Part shown: positions 54,601 to 64,000 of the stretch, in pieces
Layout of the letters: each line of letters begins with the position of its first letter
Position numbering within the stretch: position 1 is the stretch's first letter
Origin: Conchocele bisecta
Lineage: Eukaryota > Mollusca > Bivalvia > Lucinida > Thyasiridae
DNA: 64,000 bases
Assembly: GCA_029237695.1 (NCBI GenBank)
Contig: CM055269.1
Coordinates: 26,694,956-26,758,955, forward strand
Direction of reading: 5' to 3'
Made by a program: the position numbers and the translations under genes
Notes under the pieces: generated by a model
Database searches by the model: none
What the model saw: only the letters and a program-made list of their open reading frames with translations
What the model was told of the DNA's origin: nothing

Positions 54601-55081
54601 CGCTATCCTTGGTTCTGAATCGCGAAGCACGCAGACATACCTTGGAGTAATGGATATCACTGAATAAACCGGGCACCCTGGGTAGGCTTCAGTCTGCAAT
54701 TAGGCCATAGCAAGTTCTTTCTCTCTTAAGCGTCTGCTTGCGGTAGCTTTTGAAAGAAGTTCTGTGAAAAAACAAAAACAATGTGTATGCAATTATAAAT
54801 TATGACGTCATTATAACGTCAGGTACTGTATCGATGCCATGAGCGTTACGTGAATGCGAATAACGTTAATGAATGCAAGTGCCAAATTTTATTCAAGTTG
54901 GATGAGTTGTTAGAAAGACAATGGTCGAGTGACACTACTTATTGACCCACCCACATCATATTTCCTGATTAGCCGATGGCCATATATACTACATGTGCAC
55001 CATTGTTGATGAATTTCCAATATACTGAAAAGATTCTAATAGACGCACACTGGCTCCGAAGTCTTCGGTGGGCGTTATAGT
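54601..55081. other. Stretch without a recognised gene
   Basis: Low-copy sequence; no exon-like frame, tandem array or long inverted repeat was seen. Confidence 0.4.
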
Positions 55082-55295
55082 TTAACCCTTACTATGCTGA
55101 ATTAAATGTTGTCGTCTCCTGGAAATGTTTTATTTTCAATATTTCTCGACAAAAACCTGGTTTTGACAGCACATGAGAATCGTCTCCAGTGGAGATGATT
55201 CTCATGTGCTGTCAAAACCAGGTTTTTGTTAAGAATTAAAGCAAAAATGAAAAACAGCAGACGGCAATTTTCGTCAACATCGTAGGAAGGGTTAA
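55082..55295. repeat. TTAA-type MITE family E, intact
   Basis: TTAACCCTTACTATGCTGAA to CATCGTAGGAAGGGTTAA; centre AATCGTCTCCAGTGGAGATGATT inside TTTTGACAGCACATGAG arms. Confidence 0.88.
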
Positions 55296-55994
55296 TAGAG
55301 GTAATTGTTCAGCGAAGGGAAAATGATAAATATACGATTTTCAACGCTATTTCTATTCTGAACAAAATAAGAACATAAAATCTGCCAGGCTTGATTGTAG
55401 TGTCTGTCAGTTTATGGACATTTCGGACCAAGACGTTTTGGCTCACTTTTTTTGGTCATTAAGGTGCAGTCGGTAAAACGTAATAAATGATAATATATAT
55501 AATATCAAATCAGCGTCGATCACTAATTAATGGTGACAAGCTTTAATGCCTACAGACGTTTCGGCCCGTGGACGTTTCGCCCCGTATCAGTGCAATTATT
55601 TTATGTCTCCGTGCAAATAGCTACTGCCAATGAGGAATTTACTGTGACACCAGAAATTGCCAAATTTCACTTCCGCGATTGAAAGTGAAAGTAGAATTTG
55701 CCTTCGAAATACTGGAAAGAAAAATATCTAGTTGGACATTTAGCTCCGATTATGAGTGAGCACTGGGTGTTTATTTAATAGAGGCATTAATTTTGTGAAA
55801 ATCATCGGAAAAATGTGTAATTTTCAACGTCAAAACTGAGAGATGGGCGTTCAAGGTACATCTTGGGCACAGTACCCGGCTATATTGAATATACTGCTAT
55901 ACTAACTTTTTCAATAGGTTAGCAGTAACAAAGTCTTGTGACTGTGGTTCTGGAAAAAATGGTTTTGCTCAGATTTTATTACATGCAAACATCA
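55296..55994. other. Stretch without a recognised gene
   Basis: Low-copy AT-rich sequence. CGTTTCGGCCCGTGGACG near 55556 is a local oddity only. Confidence 0.4.
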
Positions 55995-56398
55995 GGCCTG
56001 TACGCAGGAATTAATTTAGGGGGTGGGGGGGGGTGGGGGGGGGGGGGTGCGTTATCGACAGCGCGAAGGGCTAAACATTATTTTTTTGCACATTCACAGA
56101 CAGACCTCGGCAGATTAACCATTTCACCCCTAAATAACTGGAATGGATTTTGATATGTTAACCCATTCCAATCATCACAAAATGATTTTCAGACCAGTCC
56201 ATTTATGAACATGAGGTGTTTTGGTTCTCAAAATTATAAAAATTACTAGCTAAAAGTGCAGATCCTGATGAGACGGCTTGTCACGAGCCGGCTCATCTGG
56301 ATCTACACTTTTTGCCAATACCACTATACAGGCCTGTGGTGTTGAACGGGCTAAGGGGGGTGCGTAGCACCCTTCGCACCCCCTCTGCGTACAGGCCT
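55995..56398. mobile_element. CAGGCCTGTACGCAG element with internal MITE C
   Basis: CAGGCCTGTACGCAGGAATT at the left and CTCTGCGTACAGGCCTG at the right are inverted. A G run lies at 56020-56048. MITE C occupies 56115-56354, after CTCGGCAGATTAACC exactly as in 46964-47462. Confidence 0.8.
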
Positions 56399-56514
56399 GA
56401 ACATTTGCACCGGTATCGCTGTAAGAGAAAACCCTTATTCAATCCTGACATATAAGAGACCCATAATTCTCCTGTAGTGTGTGTCTAGGAAACCAGTGGG
56501 CTGTTTCACTATAG

Positions 56515-56868
56515 GAATGAATGGCCTTTTTGTGGAATGTATCGGGATATAAACTTGGAAAAGTCGCGGGAATACTGGACGAAGGCCGGAAGGCCTCGTC
56601 CAGTATTCCCGCGACTTTTCCAAGTTTATATCCCCGATAAATTCCACAAAAAGGCCATTCATTCCTTATAATTCCAGCATTTGAAATAAATTCATAAAGA
56701 AAATGTGTTTATTTTCCGTTTTCTTAAGAATTATTTTAACTGCGCCTCACGGTTACGGAAAGTAGTTCGGCGTGGGAGTTTACTGGGATATAAATTTTGG
56801 ACAGAGACTTGCTACGGGCCAATCAAATGTTAGGGAATTGTGTAAATATTTTTGTGCTGGAATTATTA
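56515..56868. mobile_element. Hairpin element J inserted in a MITE A
   Basis: GGAATGAATGGCCTTTTTG, the GGACGAAGGCC hairpin and the right arm to GTGCTGGAATTATT. The host MITE A reads CTGTTTCACTA before it and AAACTTTGTACAACTA after it, up to about 56960, where its own right half is missing. Confidence 0.78.
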
Positions 56869-56986
56869 AACTTTGTACAACTAAAATGTTCGTAAGTGCA
56901 AACCTAGGATCGTCTGTAAATTTCAATTGATGGATTTACATTTATTGAGCATAGGCTGCGTAAGTCCACCAAGTGTTTACACATTG

Positions 56987-57471
56987 TTAAAGGTACATGC
57001 CCACTCAGTAGGCACAAACTGTTCTGTATATCAGAGACATCATCTGGGACATTTTCTGGAAAATGAACATTCATTTACCATTACCCACGTATTTATTGGC
57101 ATTATTATACATTTTATATCAGACTTAAATTTCCACACTGATATCAGGGGCAATAACCGTGTTTCCTTAAAATGTTAAGGGACATTACTGTTTATTATCT
57201 GTATTTATTTTTTGATATGCAATGATCATACTTTATAATCTGTCAAAAATATTATTTTGTCCGGTGATGCATTTACTTAGTATAAATAATTAAAATATAT
57301 CATGCCTCATTTGCATATGAAAATAGCCTGATACCACCGCACGCCACTATCAGTAAAATAATTATTTCTAAATGATTATATCTGTATAGCGGGCACTTGT
57401 AATTTTCAAACTGGTGGAATAGTGACACAATTACACACTTATTTAATTCCTATAAAGAACATTGTGTGCCT
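56987..57471. mobile_element. TTAA-type transposon family G, short copy
   Basis: TTAAAGGTACATGCCCACTC to TATAAAGAACATTGTGTGCC. The right end is cut by SINE sequence. Confidence 0.75.
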
Positions 57472-57543
57472 AAACCCATTGACCCGGCCTTGAATGACCT
57501 TAGCTGTTGATAGACTGTTAAACCCCAACAAACAAACAAACAC
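57472..57543 (+). repeat. SINE 3' end
   Basis: ATGACCTTAGCTGTTGATAG, CTGTTAAACCCCAAC and AAACAAACAAACA. Confidence 0.65.
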
Positions 57544-57744
57544 ATCATAATAACTGAATGGTGAACAGCATATATCCTGATTAGACTGCTCGGATGGTCA
57601 ACTGATCTGGGGGTTGTATTCTAGTTGTTCATTGTAGATTTTGTCGTTTATTTTTCATAAATATAATATTAACTCATCTGATTGATTGTAGCAATGGCAG
57701 TGTTTGTTTACAGAGTTTTTATTCTCACAACCTTTAGTAACTGA

Positions 57745-58045
57745 TGATTATGCCCCCTATGTGATAGCATGTTGCTCTTGAGGATCCGTCCATCCATCCG
57801 TCCATCCGTGTACATCGAAAAGTCAAGAAGTTTGTAAGAGTTTCTCCAGTTAGTGTCCAGCATATCCATGTTTTACAAACATATAAATGTCTAGTCTTGT
57901 TTGATTCAATTCAAACCCTTTCAAATCCACAGGCCAAACTAGTGGTATTGGCAAAAATTGTAGATCCAGATGAGACAGCTCTCGACTAGCCGTCTCGTCA
58001 GGATCTGCACTTTTTGAGAACAAAACACCCACTTTTCATAAATGT
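57745..58045. repeat. Pearl-type head fragment and reversed MITE C fragment
   Basis: TATGCCCCCTATGTGATAGC and a short GTCCATCC tract (57748-57810). Then, from about 57912, a reversed family C piece (GTAGATCCAGATGAGACAGC, CCGTCTCGTCAGGATCTGCA). Confidence 0.55.
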
Positions 58046-58060
58046 TCTAGTCTAAATGGT

Positions 58061-58279
58061 TGTATACCATGCATATCGGAAAACATTTGACAGAATTATT
58101 TCCCTTTGCTTTTTCTGATTGGCTGACCATGTGTCAGCCAATCAGAAAAAAGTAAAAGGAAATAATAATAAAGTAAAGTAAAAGGATAATTATAAGCGAA
58201 TGTTTTCCGAGAAATAATTCTGTCAAATGTTTTCCGAGAAATAATTCTGTCAAATGTTTTCCGATATGCGTGGTATACA
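58061..58279. repeat. Foldback with a triplicated 33-bp end segment
   Basis: TGTATACCATGCATATCGGA is mirrored by CCGATATGCGTGGTATACA. In the right arm AATTCTGTCAAATGTTTTCC occurs twice with a third partial copy. The centre is GGCTGACCATGTGTCAGCC. Confidence 0.8.
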
Positions 58280-58992
58280 AAAGGTAACCAAATTTTATCA
58301 ACATTTATATTGACGATGTAGTACAATTCACGTAAGTGTAAACGCTGGTTTTAGAATCCTGTTACCAATTGTATGTACATGTTCTGTATATTGGTTATTC
58401 TTTATGAACTCAATGTAGTTAAACCAAACAGATCAATTAATGTATCTTCGAATCATCTACAAATACCGGTATATGCAGGCTGATTAGTAGTTACACCAGG
58501 AACACATATATTTGGAACCATTACACAAGTATTTTTGTTGGCCCCTCAGCCTATATGTTCAGCCCATTAGGTGGCAGCGACCAGTTAATTTAAAATTATC
58601 CATTTCACGCCCTCGTACTATGTATTTAATGCAATATTCCAAATAAGTGGGCAGACAGCAATATGCGTTCGACATTTGTGACCTAGACACACTAGAAGCT
58701 TTTACATAAACACAAATATGCTGCTCTGTTAGTGCTCCTTACCTATGCAGGAATGTGAAATATCTCGGTGCAGCATCTTTAAAATTATCCAATTCTGAGG
58801 TAAAATATTCACTTTAAAACCATGCCGTGCCACGTCACTTGCGGAACTACAGATTGAATGTTGTATGTGTTCTCAATCATATTCCAGAGGCAAATGTACT
58901 ATCATGGTGCAAACCAGTTCCCATCCATGAGTTTTCTCTGAAATAACTTCTTGTTTGAAACTCTGTTGTTTTGATTAGTTTTTGTCACAACA
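58280..58992. other. Stretch without a recognised gene
   Basis: Low-copy AT-rich sequence; no exon-like frame was seen. Confidence 0.4.
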
Positions 58993-61126
58993 TACCGTAT
59001 TTACCGTATATTTCCGGACACTTTTAATTAATTACTTTTGTCAGTGTCCGAATAATTAGGAATATTAATTAATTCTTAAAAAGTGGTGTCCGAAAATTTA
59101 GGTTTTATTTTGCCAAAATGGACGATCTTTTTTTTTCTTTTTTTCTTTTTTTATGGACCCATAGCCTCCTTTTATCTCACCGATGTGATTGTGCAGCTGA
59201 TCACGTTTGCACATTTCGTAAATTAATCCGAGCAAACTGGGAATAACATCAATTATTGGTCCCAGTAACAAAGCAGTGCTAATTGTTATGTGCTCGATTT
59301 AATTGTTCCGGCATGCGTTCGCGCTCACCATTGGTGGAATATTAATTAGGTGTAAAGGCTGACCAATCGGAGATCGCGTATCAGTGGCGCAGATTAACTC
59401 AACCCAGATTAACTAAATTGTTACAGCACTGCCCACGCCCCCAGCGCATGTACTCAAATGTGTACGTGACAACTGGCCTTGTTTCGCAGTCATAATTGAG
59501 CCAGTGCATGAGATAATCAACTTCATTATATAACTGAGATTTTCGCCGAGAATGATTTGACTTTTTTCTGCAAATATATCGGAAAGTTGATAACATTTTC
59601 AGAGCAAATGCGTAATAATTACTAATTTAATATTCGTCAACATTCGATATCGTTTACAGAAAATGTACACTATTATCGGATTCATCTTCGTCGAAAATCT
59701 CACGTGATAAGCCTGATTACCTCATGAACTGGCGCAATATTATAACACGTCGGGCAAAACATGTCTATACAGGTCTGTGGTGTTGAAAGGGTGAAAACTC
59801 TGTGCGTACTCAAACCCACAGGTGGAATAGTCGGACGTGTGACACAAAGAAAATGACCCTTACAAAAATATCCACTTAATCCCGTTCTATTATTAACGTC
59901 ATGTACAGTACGATACCAGGTGGGTGGGATAATGGGATTTTTTAAATAGGAATTTATTTTGGTGTTATGGTCCGAGTCTTCCACCTGTGCTCACCATATG
60001 AGTAAACACAGTTTTCAACGCACGAGCTTGTCACGTGACGTTGCAGCTGATGGAACAGGATATCGGTACATTGGGTCATTGCGTCATCGAATGAGGTGTG
60101 ACCTTTAGGCTATGTTTTGAAATGTACTGATTGGTCAACACGCCTTTTGATGTCCCACAGACGTCGCGAAAGTGCGACTTTCGTCATCGCATCACGGGAA
60201 AATCATGCAGTAACCCATTTCATGCTCAGGATACGCTTATGTTTGCGGACAAATATTTTCCTTCTATGCACTCAGAAGTATATGCCGCGACCACCATTTA
60301 ATCCGTCTCGTCGAGACGGTTCAAATGAGTGGTCACATCGTATACTTTCATTGAGAAATAACAAAAATAAATTATCTTTTTTTTAATAATTTCATACCCG
60401 TAAATGTGTATTCCGAAAGGAAAGGATGGATTAAAAAAAAATCTGGATTATATGCAGATCTGTCGCCATATTTCGCCGATATTGATTTCCAAAATATTTT
60501 CCGTAAATGGTGTTGAAAAGTTGGCACAAAATTCAGAGTTCATGCGGAATTGTCGGTGGGATTATGCTTTCAAATTCGAATAAATTAATCTAATCAGGGT
60601 CACAGCTAGTGTATCACTTTTCTTGCTATATACACAGTATAGCAGCTTCTGTGTAAGTGTGTATCGCCACAGGGAAGCCGACACACGCCCTAGGCGTTAT
60701 CGATCGATGAAATGTTACAATTTAGGATTAGTCTAGTGAAGAAAACAGGCGGATATAGCACGGTTCGGATAAGCAACACGGAAGGTTGTATGTCGCCGGA
60801 CTTCCGTGTACTAACGGGGTCGCGCTGTACTATAACATAACGTAACATAGTAAACAACTTTAATTAAAAATGTTTTTATTATACCATTCTGGCCTATACG
60901 GTGCCGCGGAAAGTAAGCGCGAAACAGGAAATGTCAATTTGAGCTACAACAACAACAAATTTTATGGGCGCACTTGCCTATTTTCGTGTCCGAAAATTTA
61001 CGATTTGAGAATATTATCAAATGTTAGCTTGTCCGAAAATTAAGAGTACATGAAAATAATTAATTTTCTACAAAATGAGCTTGTCCGAAAATAAAGGGTG
61101 TCCGGAAATTTACGGTAAATACGGTA
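58993..61126. mobile_element. 2.1-kb inverted-repeat element flanked by TA
   Basis: TA then CCGTATTTACCGTATATTTC with CGGACAC; the right end is the inverse, GTGTCCGGAAATTTACGGTA with AATACGG then TA. Subterminal GTGTCCGAAAATTTA boxes occur near both ends. The interior holds MITE D (60211-60434) and the segment shared with 43565-44040, but no frame with transposase-like motifs. Confidence 0.72.
60211..60434. repeat. TTAA-type MITE family D
   Basis: TAACCCATTTCATGCTCAGG to AGGAAAGGATGGATTAA; centre CCGTCTCGTCGAGACGG. Confidence 0.82.
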
Positions 61127-61810
61127 CCCTCAATTCGTATTTGCACATTTCTGATCAATGGGAACAGGTCAGATGGCCCTGGAATGAGCATTCATTAATT
61201 AATACGATGTAAAATATGAATAAAATACAAAATCAACTACAAAATAATAATTAAACAATTAAAATGAATTTTAATCAGCAGAAAGTGTAATATTTATAAA
61301 TTTCACCGGTGCCATTATACGAAACTGGCAGCTAACTGGTCACTGCTACCTTATGTTTTGAGATCATTTTACTGACATATTACTTCTTTATCTACCCGTC
61401 TCTATATGACCTTAGCTGTTGCTGTGACATTAAACCCTTTCACTTTTTCTTTATCTCTCATGAGAGGTTTTTGTCGCAACCACCAATTGAACCGTCTCAT
61501 CGAGACGGTTCAAATGAGTTGTCAAATGAGTGGTCACAACATATACTTCATGAAATAAGAAAAATAGAAAAGAAAATAATTATATCAAATGTGCATAGAT
61601 GTGTATGGATTAATATGTATCAGCAAGAGATAAATAGGAGATAAATGTAATTGGACGCCACATCATACACATGGTCAGGTCCATTAGCCTTCCTGATGCA
61701 TCTCACTCTCAAAGTTGGGATTGTGGGGGCTGCGACTTTTCCTGTTATGGTATGGTATTTTGCACTTGGAATGAGGTCGTAAATTACGTTGACTAACCAC
61801 AGAAATGGGG
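61127..61810. other. Stretch without a recognised gene
   Basis: AT-rich. A SINE tail fragment (TATATGACCTTAGCTGTTGC) is near 61403 and a MITE D fragment is at 61480-61560. Nothing else was recognised. Confidence 0.4.
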
Positions 61811-62080
61811 GGGCGCGGATCCAGGATTTCGGGTTAGGGGGGGTCGTAACTATTTTGCAATACTTGACTATATTATCGAACGAGCTAAGCTCGTTCGATA
61901 ATATAGTCAAGTATTGCAAAATAGTCGACCGAGCGGAGCGGAGCAGAAAAATGCATGGAATACATGGCACTTGGCATGAAACGTGCCTTGTAACTTGTAA
62001 AAAATCTTTGCTCGGCAAATTTTAAAGTGGGGGGGGGGGGGCGTGCGCCGGGTCCGACCCCCCCCACTCAATGCCCATGC
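61811..62080. repeat. GGCGCGGATCC element, rearranged copy
   Basis: It opens like 32036 (GGCGCGGATCCAGGATTTCG) but then folds back on itself at ATCGAACGAGCTAAGCTCGT. It closes with G and C runs and CGCCGGGTCCGACCC. Confidence 0.75.
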
Positions 62081-62159
62081 TTATTAGTCATCCCCACCAT
62101 TGGTCGTGTAGATCCATAATTTAATAGTTAGTACACATACAAACCACCAATAATGACCT

Positions 62160-62401
62160 TGACCCACTTTCAGGTCTTGATTTTAAACTGGAAGATGAAC
62201 ATAACTTAATAACTGGTTCATGTACAACAAACCACGTTGACCTACTTTCTGTTTTTCAGATCATGAATTTGATTATTGATTCATATACAATCCACCAATA
62301 AATGACCTTGACCAACTTTCCGTTTTTCAGATCATGAATTTGATTATTGATTCATATACAATCCACCAATAAATGACCTTGACCAACTTTCCGTTTTTCA
62401 G
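62160..62401 (+). repeat. 71-bp tandem repeats, each ending in an acceptor-like site
   Basis: TTTCCGTTTTTCAG/ATCATGA occurs with AG at 62259, 62330 and 62401, spaced exactly 71 bp apart. A more diverged unit ends CTTTCAG at 62173. Only the last site opens into the SH3 exon. The copies at 62260 and 62331 read briefly in frame and hit a TAA. Confidence 0.9.
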
Positions 62402-62639
62402 ATCATGATTTTGATGTCAAAGACAAACAATGATTGGTGGCAGATCAGGAAATCAGACGGCACAGAAGGATTTGTGCCGGCCAACTATGTTAAGGAAGTG
62501 GAGCCGAAAATGGAGCAGAAGGTCGTTCAGCGACCTGTGAAGATCGCCGAGAAGGTCAAGGTCAAGAAGACGGTGATGATGAAGGAAGTGGTGAAGACAA
62601 AGCTGGACACGCCAAGTTCCCTGCGCCGAGCTCCGTCCA
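62402..62639 (+). CDS. SPTBN5: Beta-heavy spectrin, exon i (rest of the SH3 domain and basic tail)
   Basis: 238-nt exon, acceptor CGTTTTTCAG, donor CCA/GTAAGT, 79 codons plus one base. IMILMSKTNNDWWQIRK and GTEGFVPANYVKEVEPK supply the n-Src loop, the WW pair and the P..Y of the ligand groove. With the preceding exon they make a complete SH3 domain of about 57 residues. The domain is followed by a lysine-rich stretch (EKVKVKKTVMMKEVVKTK) and a serine/proline/arginine segment (PSSLRRAPS). SH3 domains bind proline-rich partners; in beta-heavy spectrin this one sits in the fifth repeat region. A 71-bp repeat creates two decoy acceptors just upstream. Confidence 0.96.
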
Positions 62640-62659
62640 GTAAGTAGTTGTCTCCTTTC

Positions 62660-62861
62660 TTAACTTGTTTTACTACGCTGAATTAAATTGTGTCGTCTGC
62701 TAGAAATGTTTTGTTATCAATATTTCTCGATAAAAACCTGTTTTGGCAGCGCATGAGAATCGTCTGCTTATGTACCGTCAAAACAGGTTTTTTGTTCAGA
62801 ATTAAGGCAAAAATGAAAAACAGCAGACGAGAATTTTCGTCTCCCGCCTAGTGAGGGTTAA
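62660..62861. repeat. TTAA-type MITE family E filling intron i
   Basis: TTAACTTGTTTTACTACGCT to CTAGTGAGGGTTAA. It makes up 202 of the 260 bp between the SH3 exon and the next small exon. Confidence 0.85.
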
Positions 62862-62899
62862 CTTATTTTACCTAACATATTGGATTATTCCATTTTCAG

Positions 62900-62930
62900 A
62901 GAGTGGTGGTTGGTTGGGAGCAAGCGATGA
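62900..62930 (+). CDS. SPTBN5: Beta-heavy spectrin, probable 31-nt micro-exon
   Basis: Acceptor ATTCCATTTTCAG, donor GA/GTAATT. Joined to the SH3 exon, the single leftover base plus AG gives lysine, then SGGWLGASD plus two bases. Without splicing, the frame hits TAA at 62932 after DE. It has good junction strings and a compatible phase but is too short for homology to decide. If it is not an exon, the next true exon lies beyond the window. Confidence 0.45.
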
Positions 62931-63125
62931 GTAATTTAACGATCAGAATTCATCCTTAGCGTAATCCCGAACAAGAATTTTCACTAGTCCTACAGCTTTC
63001 ATTGATTTATGCTGAGGACATCCCATGGATGCAGTTCTAGTTTTAAATCTGAGAAATATTGAGAAACACCTGCAGATCCAGATGGGATGGCTCACTACGA
63101 GGTCATTTTTGTCAACCAGAGTCCT

Positions 63126-63368
63126 GGGGCCCGTTTCTCTAAACTTCTTACGACTAAAATGTTCGTAAGTGCAAATTTGGAATCGTCTGGAAATTTCAAT
63201 TGATGGATTTACATTTATTGAGCATAGGCTGCATATGCAGCCTATGCTCAATAAATGTAAATCCAATAATTGTTTACAAGAAAATATTGTTAATGTGAAA
63301 TTTACAGACTATCATAAGTTTGCACTTACGAACATTTTAGTCGTAAGAAGTTTAGTGAAACGGCCCCC
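63126..63368. repeat. Palindromic MITE family A
   Basis: GGGGCCCGTTTCTCTAAAC to GTTTAGTGAAACGGCCCC with the AGGCTGCATATGCAGCCT centre. A MITE C fragment (TGCAGATCCAGATGGGATGG) lies just upstream at 63070. Confidence 0.88.
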
Positions 63369-63417
63369 TGTTGATAACAAAATGGCAGCCAATCCTGATT
63401 GATGACTTTTACCATTT

Positions 63418-63649
63418 GGGGCCCGTTTCACTAAACTTTGTACAACTAGTTGGGCAAAATTTAAATCTACAATTACATTTGTTCTGATAGCCAATTTTGG
63501 AAAATCTTTTGTGAATGTGGAGCATACAATGGCATGAACCCATAGGTACAAAATGGTAGCATTAGAGAAACACGTTAATATGAGAAACAGATTCATAGAA
63601 ATCTTCGTACGAACATTTTTATCAAAGAAAATTGAGTGAAATGGGCCCC
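63418..63649. repeat. Diverged palindromic MITE related to family A
   Basis: GGGGCCCGTTTCACTAAACT at the left and GAGTGAAATGGGCCCC at the right. The interior is not shared with family A. Confidence 0.65.
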
Positions 63650-63744
63650 AGTAGTATATATGTGGGAAACTTGTGGGCTATAAATAGTTAAAAAATATCG
63701 GACAAAAATCATCATATTGCCTTTTATTATTCCACAAATTTTTG

Positions 63745-64000
63745 AAGAAACGGGTGGCATATAGTGTTTGGACCGTCCATCTGTCCGTCTGTCCGTCCAT
63801 CCGTCTGTCCGTCCGTCCGGGCACACATTAGGGTACTTATGTGGCTAGCCCCACAGGGTTATGGACTTGTTAAAGGATAGGGTTGGTTATAATTAGCCAC
63901 CTAAAAAATCGTTTTATGTGGCTAAAAATTGTTTTATGTGGCTAATATTTAACATGTGATAAGCCACATAAGTACCCTAATGTAAGAATGTCCGTCCATC
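63745..64000 (+). mobile_element. Pearl-type head remnant, GTCC tract and MITE F (63825-63983)
   Basis: GGTGGCATATAGTGTTTGG, then GTCCGTCC/GTCCATCC tetramers, then the cleanest MITE F copy. Its 22-bp terminal inverted repeats start ACATTAGGGTACTTATGTGG and end in the exact inverse. GTCC tetramers resume at the window edge. Confidence 0.8.

Noticed and set aside
54302..54667. 121-codon plus-strand frame
   Set aside because: Most of it crosses MITE D (54378-54600), and the peptide recurs with the MITE at 60117-60386.
2235..62639. Alpha-spectrin as the identity
   Set aside because: Repeat motifs overlap, but the SH3 RT loop (ATYQYRGQGM) and the long acidic and basic linkers differ from the near-invariant alpha-spectrin SH3; beta-heavy fits better.

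Overview
This is AT-rich, intron-heavy, repeat-saturated invertebrate nuclear DNA. The likely source is a mollusc, most plausibly a bivalve. That is an inference from the many elements of bivalve 'pearl' type (hairpin head, GTCC microsatellite, tandem ~150-190 bp core units, and a terminal hairpin followed by CTAG) and from the tRNA-derived SINEs and palindromic MITEs.

One large plus-strand gene spans almost the whole window. I assembled ten exons with consistent reading phase (2235-2366, 3017-3099, 4372-4510, 6116-6324, 8160-8337, 10089-10289, 11233-11442, 36602-36814, 62402-62639, 62900-62930; 1634 nt, about 544 codons). They encode several spectrin repeats followed by an SH3 domain. The SH3 sequence and its flanks fit beta-heavy spectrin (Drosophila karst, C. 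elegans SMA-1, vertebrate SPTBN5), not alpha-spectrin. Both ends of the gene lie outside the window. The first seven exons are packed into 9 kb. The last three are separated from them and from each other by two introns of about 25 kb, the second of which cuts the SH3 domain in half.

A second, intronless gene lies antisense inside the second giant intron (50742-51739, minus). It is a class A GPCR with all seven helices visible, but the reading frame shifts just before TM7, so it is either recently broken or carries a one-base sequence error.

Everything else is mobile or repetitive. 11.6-14.2 kb: GTCC microsatellites, a satellite and MITEs. 16.0-28.0 kb: a nested stack of Helitron-like, satellite-bearing elements, including an 8.5-kb element with about 50 copies of a 167-bp unit. 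28.4-31.9 kb: one Helitron-like element carrying at least three later insertions. 38.1-42.9 kb: another such nest. 45.1-46.4 kb: a 190-bp tandem array. 43-64 kb: TTAA-flanked palindromic MITEs, foldbacks and SINEs.

The most interesting signals are: (1) recurrent small tandem duplications of splice-junction segments of the spectrin gene (exons 4, 5, 7 and 9), leaving decoy pseudo-exons in the introns; (2) self-nesting satellite-bearing elements with readable empty sites; (3) the nested, frameshifted GPCR; (4) composite MITEs that travel together.
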